DNA of 6,366 bases from the NCBI GenBank assembly GCA_937958475.1, contig CALFXR010000081.1, positions 1 to 6,366 of the forward strand, written 5' to 3'. Made by a program: the position numbers and the translations under genes. How positions within the stretch are numbered: position 1 is the stretch's first letter; each line of letters opens with the position of its first letter. The notes beneath the pieces were generated by a model. That model saw only the letters and a list, made by a program, of their open reading frames with translations. It did not search any database and was not told the DNA's origin. Shown piece after piece: positions 1 through 4,704 of this stretch. Source of the stretch: an uncultured Mesorhizobium sp. (GTDB taxonomy: Bacteria > Pseudomonadota > Alphaproteobacteria > Rhizobiales > Rhizobiaceae).

Positions 1-375
1 GCCGTCCCCGATCTCGCCGCCGCCGCCGCCGTCTATCGCCAGACGCTGGGCGCCACGGTGACGCCGCCGCAGGCGCTTCCCGAGCACGGGGTCACCGTCG
101 TCTTCATCGACGTCGGCAACACCAAGATCGAGCTGCTCGAACCGCTCGGCGAAGCCTCGCCGATCGCCGCGTTCCTGGCCAAGAATCCGTCGGGGGGCAT
201 GCACCACGTCTGCTACGAGGTCGCCGACATCATCGCCGCGCGCGACAGCCTGAAAGCCGCGGGCGCCCGCGTGCTCGGAGACGGGGAGCCGAAGACCGGC
301 GCCCACGGCAAGCCCGTGCTGTTCCTGCATCCGAAGGACTTCCAGGGAACCCTGGTCGAGCTCGAACAGTCATGA
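1..375 (+). CDS. mce: Methylmalonyl-CoA epimerase, C-terminal part (5' end outside window)
   Basis: The reading frame is open from base 1 to the TGA at 373-375, giving 124 visible residues; the start codon lies upstream, so this is a partial gene. The protein is of the vicinal-oxygen-chelate (glyoxalase-like) fold. By family knowledge it interconverts (2S)- and (2R)-methylmalonyl-CoA in the cytoplasm, linking propionyl-CoA carboxylase to methylmalonyl-CoA mutase. Visible hallmarks are the N-T-K-I-E-L-L-E-P-L-G strand, the G-G-M-H-H-V-C-Y-E-V strand carrying a metal-binding His, and the C-terminal H-P-K-D-F-x-G-T-L-V-E-L-E strand carrying the last metal-binding Glu. The first metal His of the family (in the N-terminal D-H-x-G/A-I-A segment) would be upstream of the window. 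The stop overlaps the next start as ATGA, suggesting a translationally coupled pair. Alternative: another VOC-family enzyme, but the C-terminal motif fits the epimerase well. Confidence 0.93.
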   Translation, partial: AVPDLAAAAAVYRQTLGATVTPPQALPEHGVTVVFIDVGNTKIELLEPLGEASPIAAFLAKNPSGGMHHVCYEVADIIAARDSLKAAGARVLGDGEPKTGAHGKPVLFLHPKDFQGTLVELEQS

Positions 376-641
376 GCTGGTTTTCGCTCTTCGCCGTCTA
401 TTTCATCCTGTGGTGGGTCGTCCTGTTCGCCACCTTGCCCTTCAGCCTGAAGACGCAGGACGACGATCAGGACGTGACCCTCGGCACCGTTTCCAGCGCG
501 CCGAAAGGTCCGCACGTGCTGCGGGCGATGCTGCGCACGACCATCGTCTCCGCCCTCATTCTCGGCGCCTACTATGCGGTCACGCGCGGGCTCGGGCTGA
601 GCTTCGACGACATCCCGCGCATCGTTCCGACGTTCGACTGA
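372..641 (+). CDS. DUF1467 family two-helix membrane protein
   Basis: This 89-residue protein starts at the ATG at 372, overlapping the epimerase stop (ATGA, 372-375). There is no clear Shine-Dalgarno of its own, so it is probably translated by coupling. Hydropathy read by eye gives a first membrane helix at about residues 3-25, rich in Trp, Phe and Tyr with the pattern Y-F-I-x-W-W-V-V-L-F-A and ending in L-P-F. A hydrophilic acidic linker follows at about 27-50 (D-D-D-Q-D), then a second helix at about 55-71 and a short tail. The W-W-V-V-L-F-A-x-L-P-F block is what I recognise as DUF1467, an alphaproteobacterial family of unknown function. From memory this family often sits beside mce and upstream of proS in rhizobia. 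The function is unknown and I propose none. It is likely the last gene of the upstream operon, because a 457-base gap follows. Confidence 0.85.
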   Translation: MSWFSLFAVYFILWWVVLFATLPFSLKTQDDDQDVTLGTVSSAPKGPHVLRAMLRTTIVSALILGAYYAVTRGLGLSFDDIPRIVPTFD

Positions 642-657
642 GGGGGGGAATCGGGTT

Positions 658-693
658 CCGGATGCATCCGGGCCGGCTTTTCAACAAAGCCGG
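658..693. repeat. Tandem inverted repeats behind the DUF1467 gene
   Basis: Bases 658-671 form a perfect 14-bp palindrome, CCGGATGCATCCGG. Directly after it, CCGGCTTT (673-680), loop TCAAC (681-685) and AAAGCCGG (686-693) form an 8-bp perfect stem with a 5-base loop. Seventeen bases lie between the DUF1467 stop and the first repeat. Their position suggests an end-of-operon structure protecting or terminating the mce-DUF1467 transcript. However, no T-run follows on the plus strand, so this is not a canonical intrinsic terminator. Confidence 0.45.
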
Positions 694-711
694 GCAAGCT
701 GCTGAATGCCC

Positions 712-739
712 AAAAAAAAAGCAAGGCGCGAGGCCTTGC
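712..739 (-). terminator. Intrinsic terminator for a minus-strand transcript
   Basis: Read on the minus strand, GCAAGGC (739-733), loop CTCGC (732-728) and GCCTTGC (727-721) form a perfect 7-bp GC-rich stem with a 5-base loop. It is followed at once by nine consecutive T (720-712). This is a canonical Rho-independent terminator in that orientation only; on the plus strand the hairpin is followed by AATTG with no T-run. Because both flanking protein genes are on the plus strand, it has no protein gene to serve, and it implies a minus-strand RNA gene to its right. Confidence 0.82.
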
Positions 740-863
740 AATTGAACGCGTCCGATCTGATTTCCGGTGTCCGGCGGCAGCGAGTGACCGCGCCTAGATC
801 GCATCCTCCCAAGACTTTGACCGCGTAGGAGCGCAGATTTTGGTTCCGCGCTCTCGTTTATTG
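712..863 (-). ncRNA. Candidate trans-acting small RNA, possibly alpha-r45 (Smr45C) family
   Basis: Seen in the sequence: a strong minus-strand intrinsic terminator at 739-712, a promoter-like pair on the same strand (893-898 and 870-875), and between them about 150 bases that fold. Stem 1 pairs CTGCG (836-832) with CGCGG (825-821), one G-U pair included, and its loop is CTCCTA. A longer-range stem pairs CGATCT (801-796) with AGATCG (758-753), enclosing a CCGG-ACA-CCGG hairpin (774-764). The terminator hairpin comes last. The 5' end near 863 is estimated from the -10 candidate. Established knowledge, from memory: rhizobia carry the alpha-r45 sRNA family, whose Sinorhizobium member Smr45C is about 147 nt and is encoded between SMc01933 and proS. 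The same position and size here make that family my best guess. I cannot verify sequence identity. It could also be an unrelated sRNA, or antisense control of the proS leader. Confidence 0.6.
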
Positions 864-869
864 GCGGCA

Positions 870-898
870 CCTTAGAACAACATTTCGTGACTTGTCAC
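870..898 (-). promoter_or_regulatory. Candidate sigma70-type promoter of the minus-strand sRNA
   Basis: On the minus strand, GTGACA (898-893) is separated by exactly 17 bases from CTAAGG (875-870). The first hexamer matches the TTGACA -35 consensus in five of six positions. The second shares only its C-T-A start with the rhizobial CTATAT-like -10, so this element is weak. Transcription would begin near 863, giving a product of about 150 nt ending at the T-run. The support is mainly the match between spacing, orientation and terminator. Confidence 0.4.
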
Positions 899-899
899 G
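886..899. repeat. Operator-like palindrome CGTGAC-TT-GTCACG
   Basis: CGTGAC (886-891) and GTCACG (894-899) are perfect inverted repeats with a 2-base centre. The palindrome covers the -35 candidate of the minus-strand sRNA and lies about 200 bases upstream of the proS start. A dimeric DNA-binding protein could sit here, but I do not recognise the motif as the site of a particular regulator. Confidence 0.35.
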
Positions 900-905
900 C
901 GGAAT

Positions 906-934
906 TTGCGTTAAGTTTCGCTGCGTTGCACAAT
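906..934 (+). promoter_or_regulatory. Weak candidate promoter for proS
   Basis: TTGCGT (906-911), a 17-base spacer and CACAAT (929-934) resemble a sigma70 promoter: three of six positions match in the -35 and four of six in the -10. It would give a leader of roughly 155-160 bases before proS. The match is poor and other placements are possible. It is listed because the proS-lolCE-lolD unit needs a promoter in this gap. Confidence 0.22.
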
Positions 935-937
935 CGC

Positions 938-972
938 GGGGCAGGATTTGCCCCAAATTTAGCCATGCTAAA
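938..972 (+). repeat. Two adjacent inverted repeats in the presumed proS leader
   Basis: GGGGCA (938-943), loop GGATT and TGCCCC (949-954) form a perfect 6-bp stem. Four bases on, TTTAGC (958-963), centre CAT and GCTAAA (967-972) form a second perfect 6-bp inverted repeat with a 3-base centre. If transcribed they would be leader hairpins; as DNA they could be operators. The second resembles iron-control-type boxes in its TTTAG...CTAAA arms, but the arm spacing is 5 rather than the 7 I recall for Irr/ICE sites, so I do not assign it. Confidence 0.35.
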
Positions 973-1098
973 ACCGGGCGAATTCGGGCGCGGCGCGAGG
1001 TTCCCATCCTCGGTCGAAATGGCTATGAAGCGCATGCGGGCGGGGTGCCCGCTCGGTCGTCGATTCACGCGCCCGATCTCCTCCAGACGGAATTACCG

Positions 1099-2427
1099 AT
1101 GCGTCTTTCGCGCTACTTCCTGCCCATCCTGAAAGAGAATCCGCGCGAGGCGGAAATCGTGTCGCACCGGCTGATGCTGCGCGCCGGCATGATCCGCCAG
1201 CAGGCGGCCGGTTCCTTCTCCTGGCTGCCGCTCGGCAAGCGCGTCCTCGACAAGGTCTGCCGGATCGTGCGCGAGGAGCAGGACCGCGCCGGCGCCCTGG
1301 AAATCCTCATGCCGACCATCCAGTCGGCCGACCTGTGGCGCGAGAGCGGCCGCTACGACGACTACGGCAAGGAGATGCTGCGCATCCAGGACCGCCACGA
1401 GCGCGACATGCTGTTCGGGCCGACCAACGAGGAGATGGTGACGGAGATCTTCCGCTCCTACGTACGCTCCTACAAGGACCTGCCGCTCAACCTCTACCAC
1501 ATCCAGTGGAAGTTCCGCGACGAGGTGCGCCCGCGCTTCGGCGTCATGCGCAGCCGCGAGTTCCTGATGAAGGACGCCTATTCCTTCGACCTCGACTACG
1601 AAGGGGCGCGGGCCGCCTACAACCGCATGTTCGTCTCCTACCTGCGCACCTTCACGCGCATGGGCCTGAAGGCGATCCCGATGCGCGCCGACACCGGCCC
1701 GATCGGCGGCGACCTTTCCCACGAGTTCATCATCCTCGCCGAGACCGGCGAGAGCCAGGTGTTCTGCCATCGCGACTTCCTGTCGCTGCCGGTTCCGGGC
1801 GCCGACACGAACTTCGCCGACGACGCCGAGATCGGCGGCATCGTTAAGGAGTGGACGACGCCCTACGCCGCGACAGACGAGATGCACGACGAGACGGTGT
1901 GGTCCGGCATTTCCGATACCGACCGGGTTTCGGCGCGCGGCATCGAGGTCGGCCATATTTTCCACTTCGGCGAGAAGTATTCGAAGCCGATGGGGGCGAA
2001 GGTGACCGGCCCCGATGGCAAGGATCACTTCGTCTCCATGGGTTCCTACGGCATCGGCCCCTCGCGCCTGATCGCGGCGATCATCGAGGCGAGCCACGAC
2101 GAGAACGGCATCATCTGGCCGGAATCGGTGGCGCCCTTCGACGTGGCGCTGATCAACATGAAGGCCGGCGACGGCGACTGCGACAAGGCCTGCGAGGCGC
2201 TCTACGCCGAACTCACGGCGGCGGGCCTCGACGTGCTCTACGACGACACCGATGCGCGGGCCGGCGGCAAATTCGCCACGGCCGACCTGATCGGCCTGCC
2301 CCGGCAGGTGATCGTCGGTCCCCGCGGCCTGGCGGCCGGCGAGGTCGAGATCAAGAACCGCGCCAGCGGCGAACGCACGACCGTGCCGCTCGCCGATGTC
2401 GCCGGGACGCTCCGGGGTTCGCGGTGA
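1099..2427 (+). CDS. proS: Prolyl-tRNA synthetase, short form without editing insertion
   Basis: This 442-residue class II aminoacyl-tRNA synthetase charges tRNA-Pro with proline in the cytoplasm. The start at ATG 1099 gives the family N-terminus M-R-L-S-R-Y-F-L-P; the frame is open further upstream, but that 69-codon extension resembles nothing and was left out. Only a weak Shine-Dalgarno (ACGGA, 1087-1091) precedes it. The class II core includes G-S-F-S-W-L-P-L-G-K-R (about residue 38 on), motif 2 around F139-R-D-E142 with the downstream R-S-R-E-F-L-M-K-D-A-Y-S-F, and motif 3 G315-S-Y-G-I-G-P-S-R323. The anticodon-binding domain runs from about residue 345 to the end. E. coli ProRS is about 572 residues; the missing ~130-180 residues correspond to the INS editing domain between motifs 2 and 3. 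Such ProRS forms rely on free-standing trans-editing proteins to clear Ala-tRNA-Pro. Its stop overlaps the next start (GTGA, 2424-2427). Confidence 0.97.
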   Translation: MRLSRYFLPILKENPREAEIVSHRLMLRAGMIRQQAAGSFSWLPLGKRVLDKVCRIVREEQDRAGALEILMPTIQSADLWRESGRYDDYGKEMLRIQDRHERDMLFGPTNEEMVTEIFRSYVRSYKDLPLNLYHIQWKFRDEVRPRFGVMRSREFLMKDAYSFDLDYEGARAAYNRMFVSYLRTFTRMGLKAIPMRADTGPIGGDLSHEFIILAETGESQVFCHRDFLSLPVPGADTNFADDAEIGGIVKEWTTPYAATDEMHDETVWSGISDTDRVSARGIEVGHIFHFGEKYSKPMGAKVTGPDGKDHFVSMGSYGIGPSRLIAAIIEASHDENGIIWPESVAPFDVALINMKAGDGDCDKACEALYAELTAAGLDVLYDDTDARAGGKFATADLIGLPRQVIVGPRGLAAGEVEIKNRASGERTTVPLADVAGTLRGSR

Positions 2428-3713
2428 GCGACGCGGCGGCGGTGAAGAAAGCCGGCGGGGCGGGGCCGTTCTCCGTCTTCGAGCGCATGGTCGCCTGGCG
2501 CTATCTGCGCTCGCGCCGCAAGGAAGCCTTCATCTCCATCATCGCCGCGATCTCCTTTGCCGGCATCATGCTCGGCGTCGCCACGCTGATCATCGTCATG
2601 GCGGTGATGAACGGCTTCCGCGCCGAGCTGATGACGCGCATCCTCGGCATCAACGGCCATCTGATCATGCAGCCGGTCGACAGCGCGCTGAACGACTATG
2701 CCGAGACTGCAGCCCGCATCGCCGGCGTTCCCGGCGTGCGCATGGCGATCCCGCTGGTCGAAGGACAGACGCTCGCTTCCGGCAATATCGGCGCCGGCAC
2801 CGGGGCGCTGGTCCGCGGCATCCGCGGCGACGACCTCGGCAAGCTCGACCTCGTTGCCAACAACATCCGCCAGGGCTCGCTGGTCGGCTTCGACCAGAGC
2901 GAAGGCGTCGCCATCGGCAGCCGCATGGCGCAGAACCTCGGCCTCGTGCTGGGCGACACGATCACGCTGATCTCGCCCGACGGCGACGTCAGCCCGCTCG
3001 GCACGACGCCGCGGGTGAAGGCCTATCCGATCGTCGCGGTCTTCGAGATCGGCATGTCGGAATACGATTCCACCATCATCTTCATGCCGTTCGCCGAGGC
3101 CCAGCTCTATTTCAACATGGAGAACGAGGCGCAGACGATCGAGATCTTCGTCGACGATCCCGACGGCATCGACGCGCTGCGCCCCGCCGTCGAGGCCGCC
3201 GCCCAGCGGCCGGTCTTCCTCACCGACTGGCGCCAGCGCAACCAGACCTTCTTCTCCGCGCTCGAGGTCGAGCGCAACGTCATGTTCATGATCCTCACCC
3301 TGATCGTGCTGGTGGCGGCGCTGAACATCATCTCCGGCCTGATCATGCTGGTGAAGGACAAGGGCGCCGACATCGCCATCCTGCGCACCATGGGCGCCAC
3401 GCGCGGCGCCATCATGCGCATCTTCCTGATGACCGGGGCGGCGATCGGCGTCACCGGCACGCTCGCCGGCGTCGTGCTCGGCATCGTGGTCTGCCTCAAC
3501 GTCGAGTCGATCCGCCAGTTCTTCTCCTGGCTGTCGGGCACGGTGCTGTTCAATCCGGAACTCTATTTCCTCAGCCGCCTGCCGGCCAAGATGGACCCCG
3601 GCGAGACGGTCTCGGTGATCCTGATGGCGCTGGTCCTGTCTTTCCTGGCGACCCTCCTTCCCGCCTGGCGGGCCGCCCGTCTCGATCCCGTCGAAGCACT
3701 GAGGTACGAGTGA
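2424..3713 (+). CDS. lolC: Lipoprotein-releasing ABC transporter permease LolC/LolE (LolF-like single permease)
   Basis: This 429-residue inner-membrane permease works with LolD to extract outer-membrane lipoproteins from the inner membrane and hand them to periplasmic LolA. I chose the GTG at 2424, which forms GTGA with the proS stop and gives an N-terminus ending in F-E-R-M-V-A-W-R-Y-L-R-S-R-R-K-E, typical of the family. The ATG at 2487 would cut into that conserved segment. The layout is: helix 1 at about 37-62 (I-M-L-G-V-A-T-L-I-I-V-M-A-V-M-N-G-F), a large periplasmic MacB-like domain at about 65-280, then an FtsX-type core. The core helices lie at about 285-310, 332-357 and 397-413, and the C-terminus is P-x-x-A-A-R-L-D-P-V-E-A-L-R-Y-E. 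Only one permease gene lies beside lolD, whereas E. coli has lolC and lolE. Many proteobacteria use such a single hybrid permease (LolF) as a homodimer, which I infer here. The lolD GTG overlaps its stop. Confidence 0.94.
   Translation: MSDAAAVKKAGGAGPFSVFERMVAWRYLRSRRKEAFISIIAAISFAGIMLGVATLIIVMAVMNGFRAELMTRILGINGHLIMQPVDSALNDYAETAARIAGVPGVRMAIPLVEGQTLASGNIGAGTGALVRGIRGDDLGKLDLVANNIRQGSLVGFDQSEGVAIGSRMAQNLGLVLGDTITLISPDGDVSPLGTTPRVKAYPIVAVFEIGMSEYDSTIIFMPFAEAQLYFNMENEAQTIEIFVDDPDGIDALRPAVEAAAQRPVFLTDWRQRNQTFFSALEVERNVMFMILTLIVLVAALNIISGLIMLVKDKGADIAILRTMGATRGAIMRIFLMTGAAIGVTGTLAGVVLGIVVCLNVESIRQFFSWLSGTVLFNPELYFLSRLPAKMDPGETVSVILMALVLSFLATLLPAWRAARLDPVEALRYE
3701..3704 (+). promoter_or_regulatory. 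Shine-Dalgarno deciding the lolD GTG start
   Basis: GAGG at 3701-3704 lies five bases before the GTG at 3710, inside the last codons of lolC/E. This supports GTG 3710 as the lolD start over any later codon. Confidence 0.6.
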
Positions 3714-4408
3714 GCGTCGTCATCGAACTGAAGGGCGTCGAGCGCCACTACGTGCAGGGGCCGCGCAGGCTGACCATCCTCAACGGCGCCGACTTCTCCC
3801 TGAAGCGCGCCGAGATGGTGGCGCTGGTGGCGCCGTCGGGCGCCGGCAAGTCGACGCTGCTGCACACGGCGGGGCTGCTCGAGCGGCCCGACGCCGGCGA
3901 CGTGATCCTCGGCGGCCGCTCATGCGGGCGCCTCTCCGACGACGAGCGCACGGCGATCCGGCGCAACGACATCGGCTTCGTCTATCAGTTCCACCACCTG
4001 CTGCCCGAATTCACGGCGCTGGAAAACATCATGATGCCGCAGCTCGTGCACGGCCTGTCGCGGGCCGACGCGGCGAGCCGCGCCGAGCAGCTGCTCGACT
4101 ACATGAAGATCGGCAAGCGCGCCCAGCACCGGCCGTCGGAGCTTTCCGGCGGCGAACAGCAGCGCGTCGCCATCGCCCGCGCCGTGGCCAACGCGCCGCT
4201 CGTCCTGCTCGCCGACGAGCCGACCGGCAATCTCGATCCGGTGACGGCGTCCTACGTCTTCGACGCGCTGGAGGCGCTGGTGCGCCAATCGGGCCTGGCG
4301 GCGCTGATCGCCACGCACAACCACGATCTCGCGGCGCGGATGGATCGGCGCGTCACGCTGCTCGACGGCAGGATCGTGCCCCTGGAAAGCGTCGGCCTGC
4401 CGGCCTGA
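3710..4408 (+). CDS. lolD: Lipoprotein-releasing ABC transporter ATPase LolD
   Basis: This 232-residue ATPase powers lipoprotein release by the LolC/E permease on the cytoplasmic face of the inner membrane. The start is GTG 3710, overlapping the lolC/E stop as GTGA and preceded by GAGG. All ABC motifs are visible: Walker A A41-P-S-G-A-G-K-S48, Q-loop Gln93 in V-Y-Q-F-H-H-L-L-P-E-F, signature L145-S-G-G-E-Q-Q-R152, Walker B L-L-A-D169-E170-P, D-loop around N174-L-D176, and switch His203 in I-A-T-H-N. The first Walker A residue is Ala instead of the usual Gly, which I recall as common in alphaproteobacterial LolD and not disabling. The H-H-L-L-P-E-F segment after the Q-loop is typical of the LolD/MacB class. 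The length matches the family (about 225-235 residues). No strong terminator is seen downstream; the next element is an independent SOS-type promoter. Confidence 0.96.
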   Translation: MSVVIELKGVERHYVQGPRRLTILNGADFSLKRAEMVALVAPSGAGKSTLLHTAGLLERPDAGDVILGGRSCGRLSDDERTAIRRNDIGFVYQFHHLLPEFTALENIMMPQLVHGLSRADAASRAEQLLDYMKIGKRAQHRPSELSGGEQQRVAIARAVANAPLVLLADEPTGNLDPVTASYVFDALEALVRQSGLAALIATHNHDLAARMDRRVTLLDGRIVPLESVGLPA

Positions 4409-4458
4409 ATTCCCTTTACCTACGGTTAACCAGCGCGGGCGGGGCGGTCCTTTGCGCC

Positions 4459-4487
4459 TTGACTTTGGAACATTAACAGAACATAAA
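4459..4487 (+). promoter_or_regulatory. Sigma70-type promoter of the 28-codon gene
   Basis: TTGACT (4459-4464, preceded by C to give the rhizobial CTTGAC form) is followed after exactly 17 bases by CATAAA (4482-4487). The first hexamer matches the consensus in five of six positions and the second in four of six. The segment is an AT-rich island between GC-rich neighbours. Transcription would start near 4494, leaving a leader of about 20 bases with a Shine-Dalgarno. LexA-type boxes sit between and across the two hexamers, so bound repressor would block RNA polymerase. Confidence 0.7.
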
Positions 4488-4493
4488 AGGAAC
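4468..4493 (+). promoter_or_regulatory. Two overlapping LexA (SOS) boxes, GAAC-N7-GAAC-N7-GAAC
   Basis: GAAC occurs at 4468-4471, 4479-4482 and 4490-4493, with exactly seven bases between neighbours, so there are two boxes sharing the middle half-site. GAAC-N7-GAAC is the established LexA recognition sequence of alphaproteobacteria (Rhodobacter, Sinorhizobium, Rhizobium, Caulobacter), which differs from the CTG-N10-CAG box of E. coli. The 11-bp period puts the three half-sites on nearly the same helix face. They fill the spacer of the promoter, touch its -10 and reach the expected start of transcription, the ideal place for repression released by DNA damage. Confidence 0.85.
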
Positions 4494-4505
4494 ATAACCA
4501 AATCG

Positions 4506-4509
4506 GGAG
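4506..4509 (+). promoter_or_regulatory. Shine-Dalgarno of the 28-codon gene
   Basis: GGAG (within GGGAGA, 4505-4510) lies six bases before ATG 4516. It is the best ribosome binding site in the window and a main reason to accept such a short gene. Confidence 0.75.
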
Positions 4510-4515
4510 AGTTCC

Positions 4516-4602
4516 ATGGCCGACTTGCTGCAGGACGTCGTTTCGCTGGTTTCGGTAAGCATGTTCATCGTCTCGATGGCGATGTGGATCGGCGCGTTCT
4601 GA
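4516..4602 (+). CDS. SOS-controlled 28-residue membrane microprotein, SidA-like division inhibitor candidate
   Basis: The ATG at 4516 opens 28 codons ending at TGA 4600-4602. An in-frame TAA at 4495-4497 lies just upstream and no other start codon intervenes, so the start is fixed. GGAG sits six bases before it, and a promoter carrying two overlapping LexA boxes sits upstream. The peptide begins M-A-D-L-L-Q-D and then is hydrophobic from Val8 to Phe28 (including S-M-F-I-V-S-M-A-M-W-I-G-A-F). It has two Asp near the N-terminus and no Lys, Arg or Cys. This predicts a single helix filling the inner membrane with almost no soluble part. Known: Caulobacter SidA is a 29-residue LexA-repressed inner-membrane protein that blocks division through FtsW/FtsN. 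Inferred: the same size, topology and control suggest a functional analogue or homologue. I could not compare sequences, so I give no gene symbol. Alternatives are a hydrophobic type I toxin-like peptide or another SOS membrane peptide. Confidence 0.78.
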   Translation: MADLLQDVVSLVSVSMFIVSMAMWIGAF

Positions 4603-4622
4603 CCGCGCGGCACGGGATCTGA

Positions 4623-4645
4623 GACGGCGGGGGCGTGTCGCCGTC
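4623..4645. repeat. Inverted repeat between the microprotein gene and the convergent transferase gene
   Basis: GACGGCG (4623-4629) pairs with CGCCGTC (4639-4645) in a perfect 7-bp stem with a 9-base loop, 20 bases after the microprotein stop and 59 bases from the end of the convergent gene. It could act as a shared end-of-transcript structure, but neither strand has a T-run after it, so intrinsic termination is not shown. Confidence 0.35.
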
Positions 4646-4704
4646 GGCAAAGCTGTCGTCCGCCCCGGCCGATCTGCTCGCGGCGAGGAGCCATGGCTGG
4701 GGAA

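Larger units (their letters stand above)
642..1098. other. 457-base intergenic region between the DUF1467 gene and proS
   Basis: No convincing protein gene lies here. The open frames crossing it lack family resemblance, and one is only an upstream extension of proS. It contains, in order: a 14-bp perfect palindrome and an 8-bp-stem inverted repeat (658-693); an intrinsic terminator oriented for minus-strand transcription (712-739); structured sequence with a minus-strand promoter candidate, read as a small RNA gene (about 712-863); an operator-like palindrome (886-899); a weak plus-strand promoter candidate for proS (906-934); and two inverted repeats in the presumed proS leader (938-972). 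The remaining part, about 973-1098, shows nothing further that I can support. Confidence 0.8.

Noticed and set aside
13..33. A GCC-rich trinucleotide run at the left edge as a possible microsatellite.
   Set aside because: It encodes an Ala run in the epimerase helix and fits the high GC and codon bias.
958..972. Assignment of TTTAGC-CAT-GCTAAA as an Irr/ICE iron box.
   Set aside because: The spacing between the TTTAG and CTAAA arms is 5 bases, not the 7 I recall for that box, and proS is not a known iron-regulated gene.
892..1098. An in-frame ATG 69 codons upstream of the proS start, giving a 511-residue protein.
   Set aside because: The added residues resemble no synthetase extension, while the ATG at 1099 gives the normal family N-terminus. 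The upstream stretch holds inverted repeats typical of a leader.
1093..2097. A 334-codon minus-strand open frame across proS.
   Set aside because: It is a GC-rich mirror frame of proS with low-complexity Ala/Val/Arg-rich translation and no recognisable motif.
2396..3709. A long upstream extension of the lolD frame through lolC/E.
   Set aside because: It is Arg/His-rich shadow translation. The LolD homology begins at the GTG at 3710, which has its own Shine-Dalgarno and the GTGA overlap.
4409..4458. A terminator for the proS-lolCE-lolD transcript just after lolD.
   Set aside because: I found no hairpin with a T-run here, so read-through into the microprotein gene cannot be excluded.
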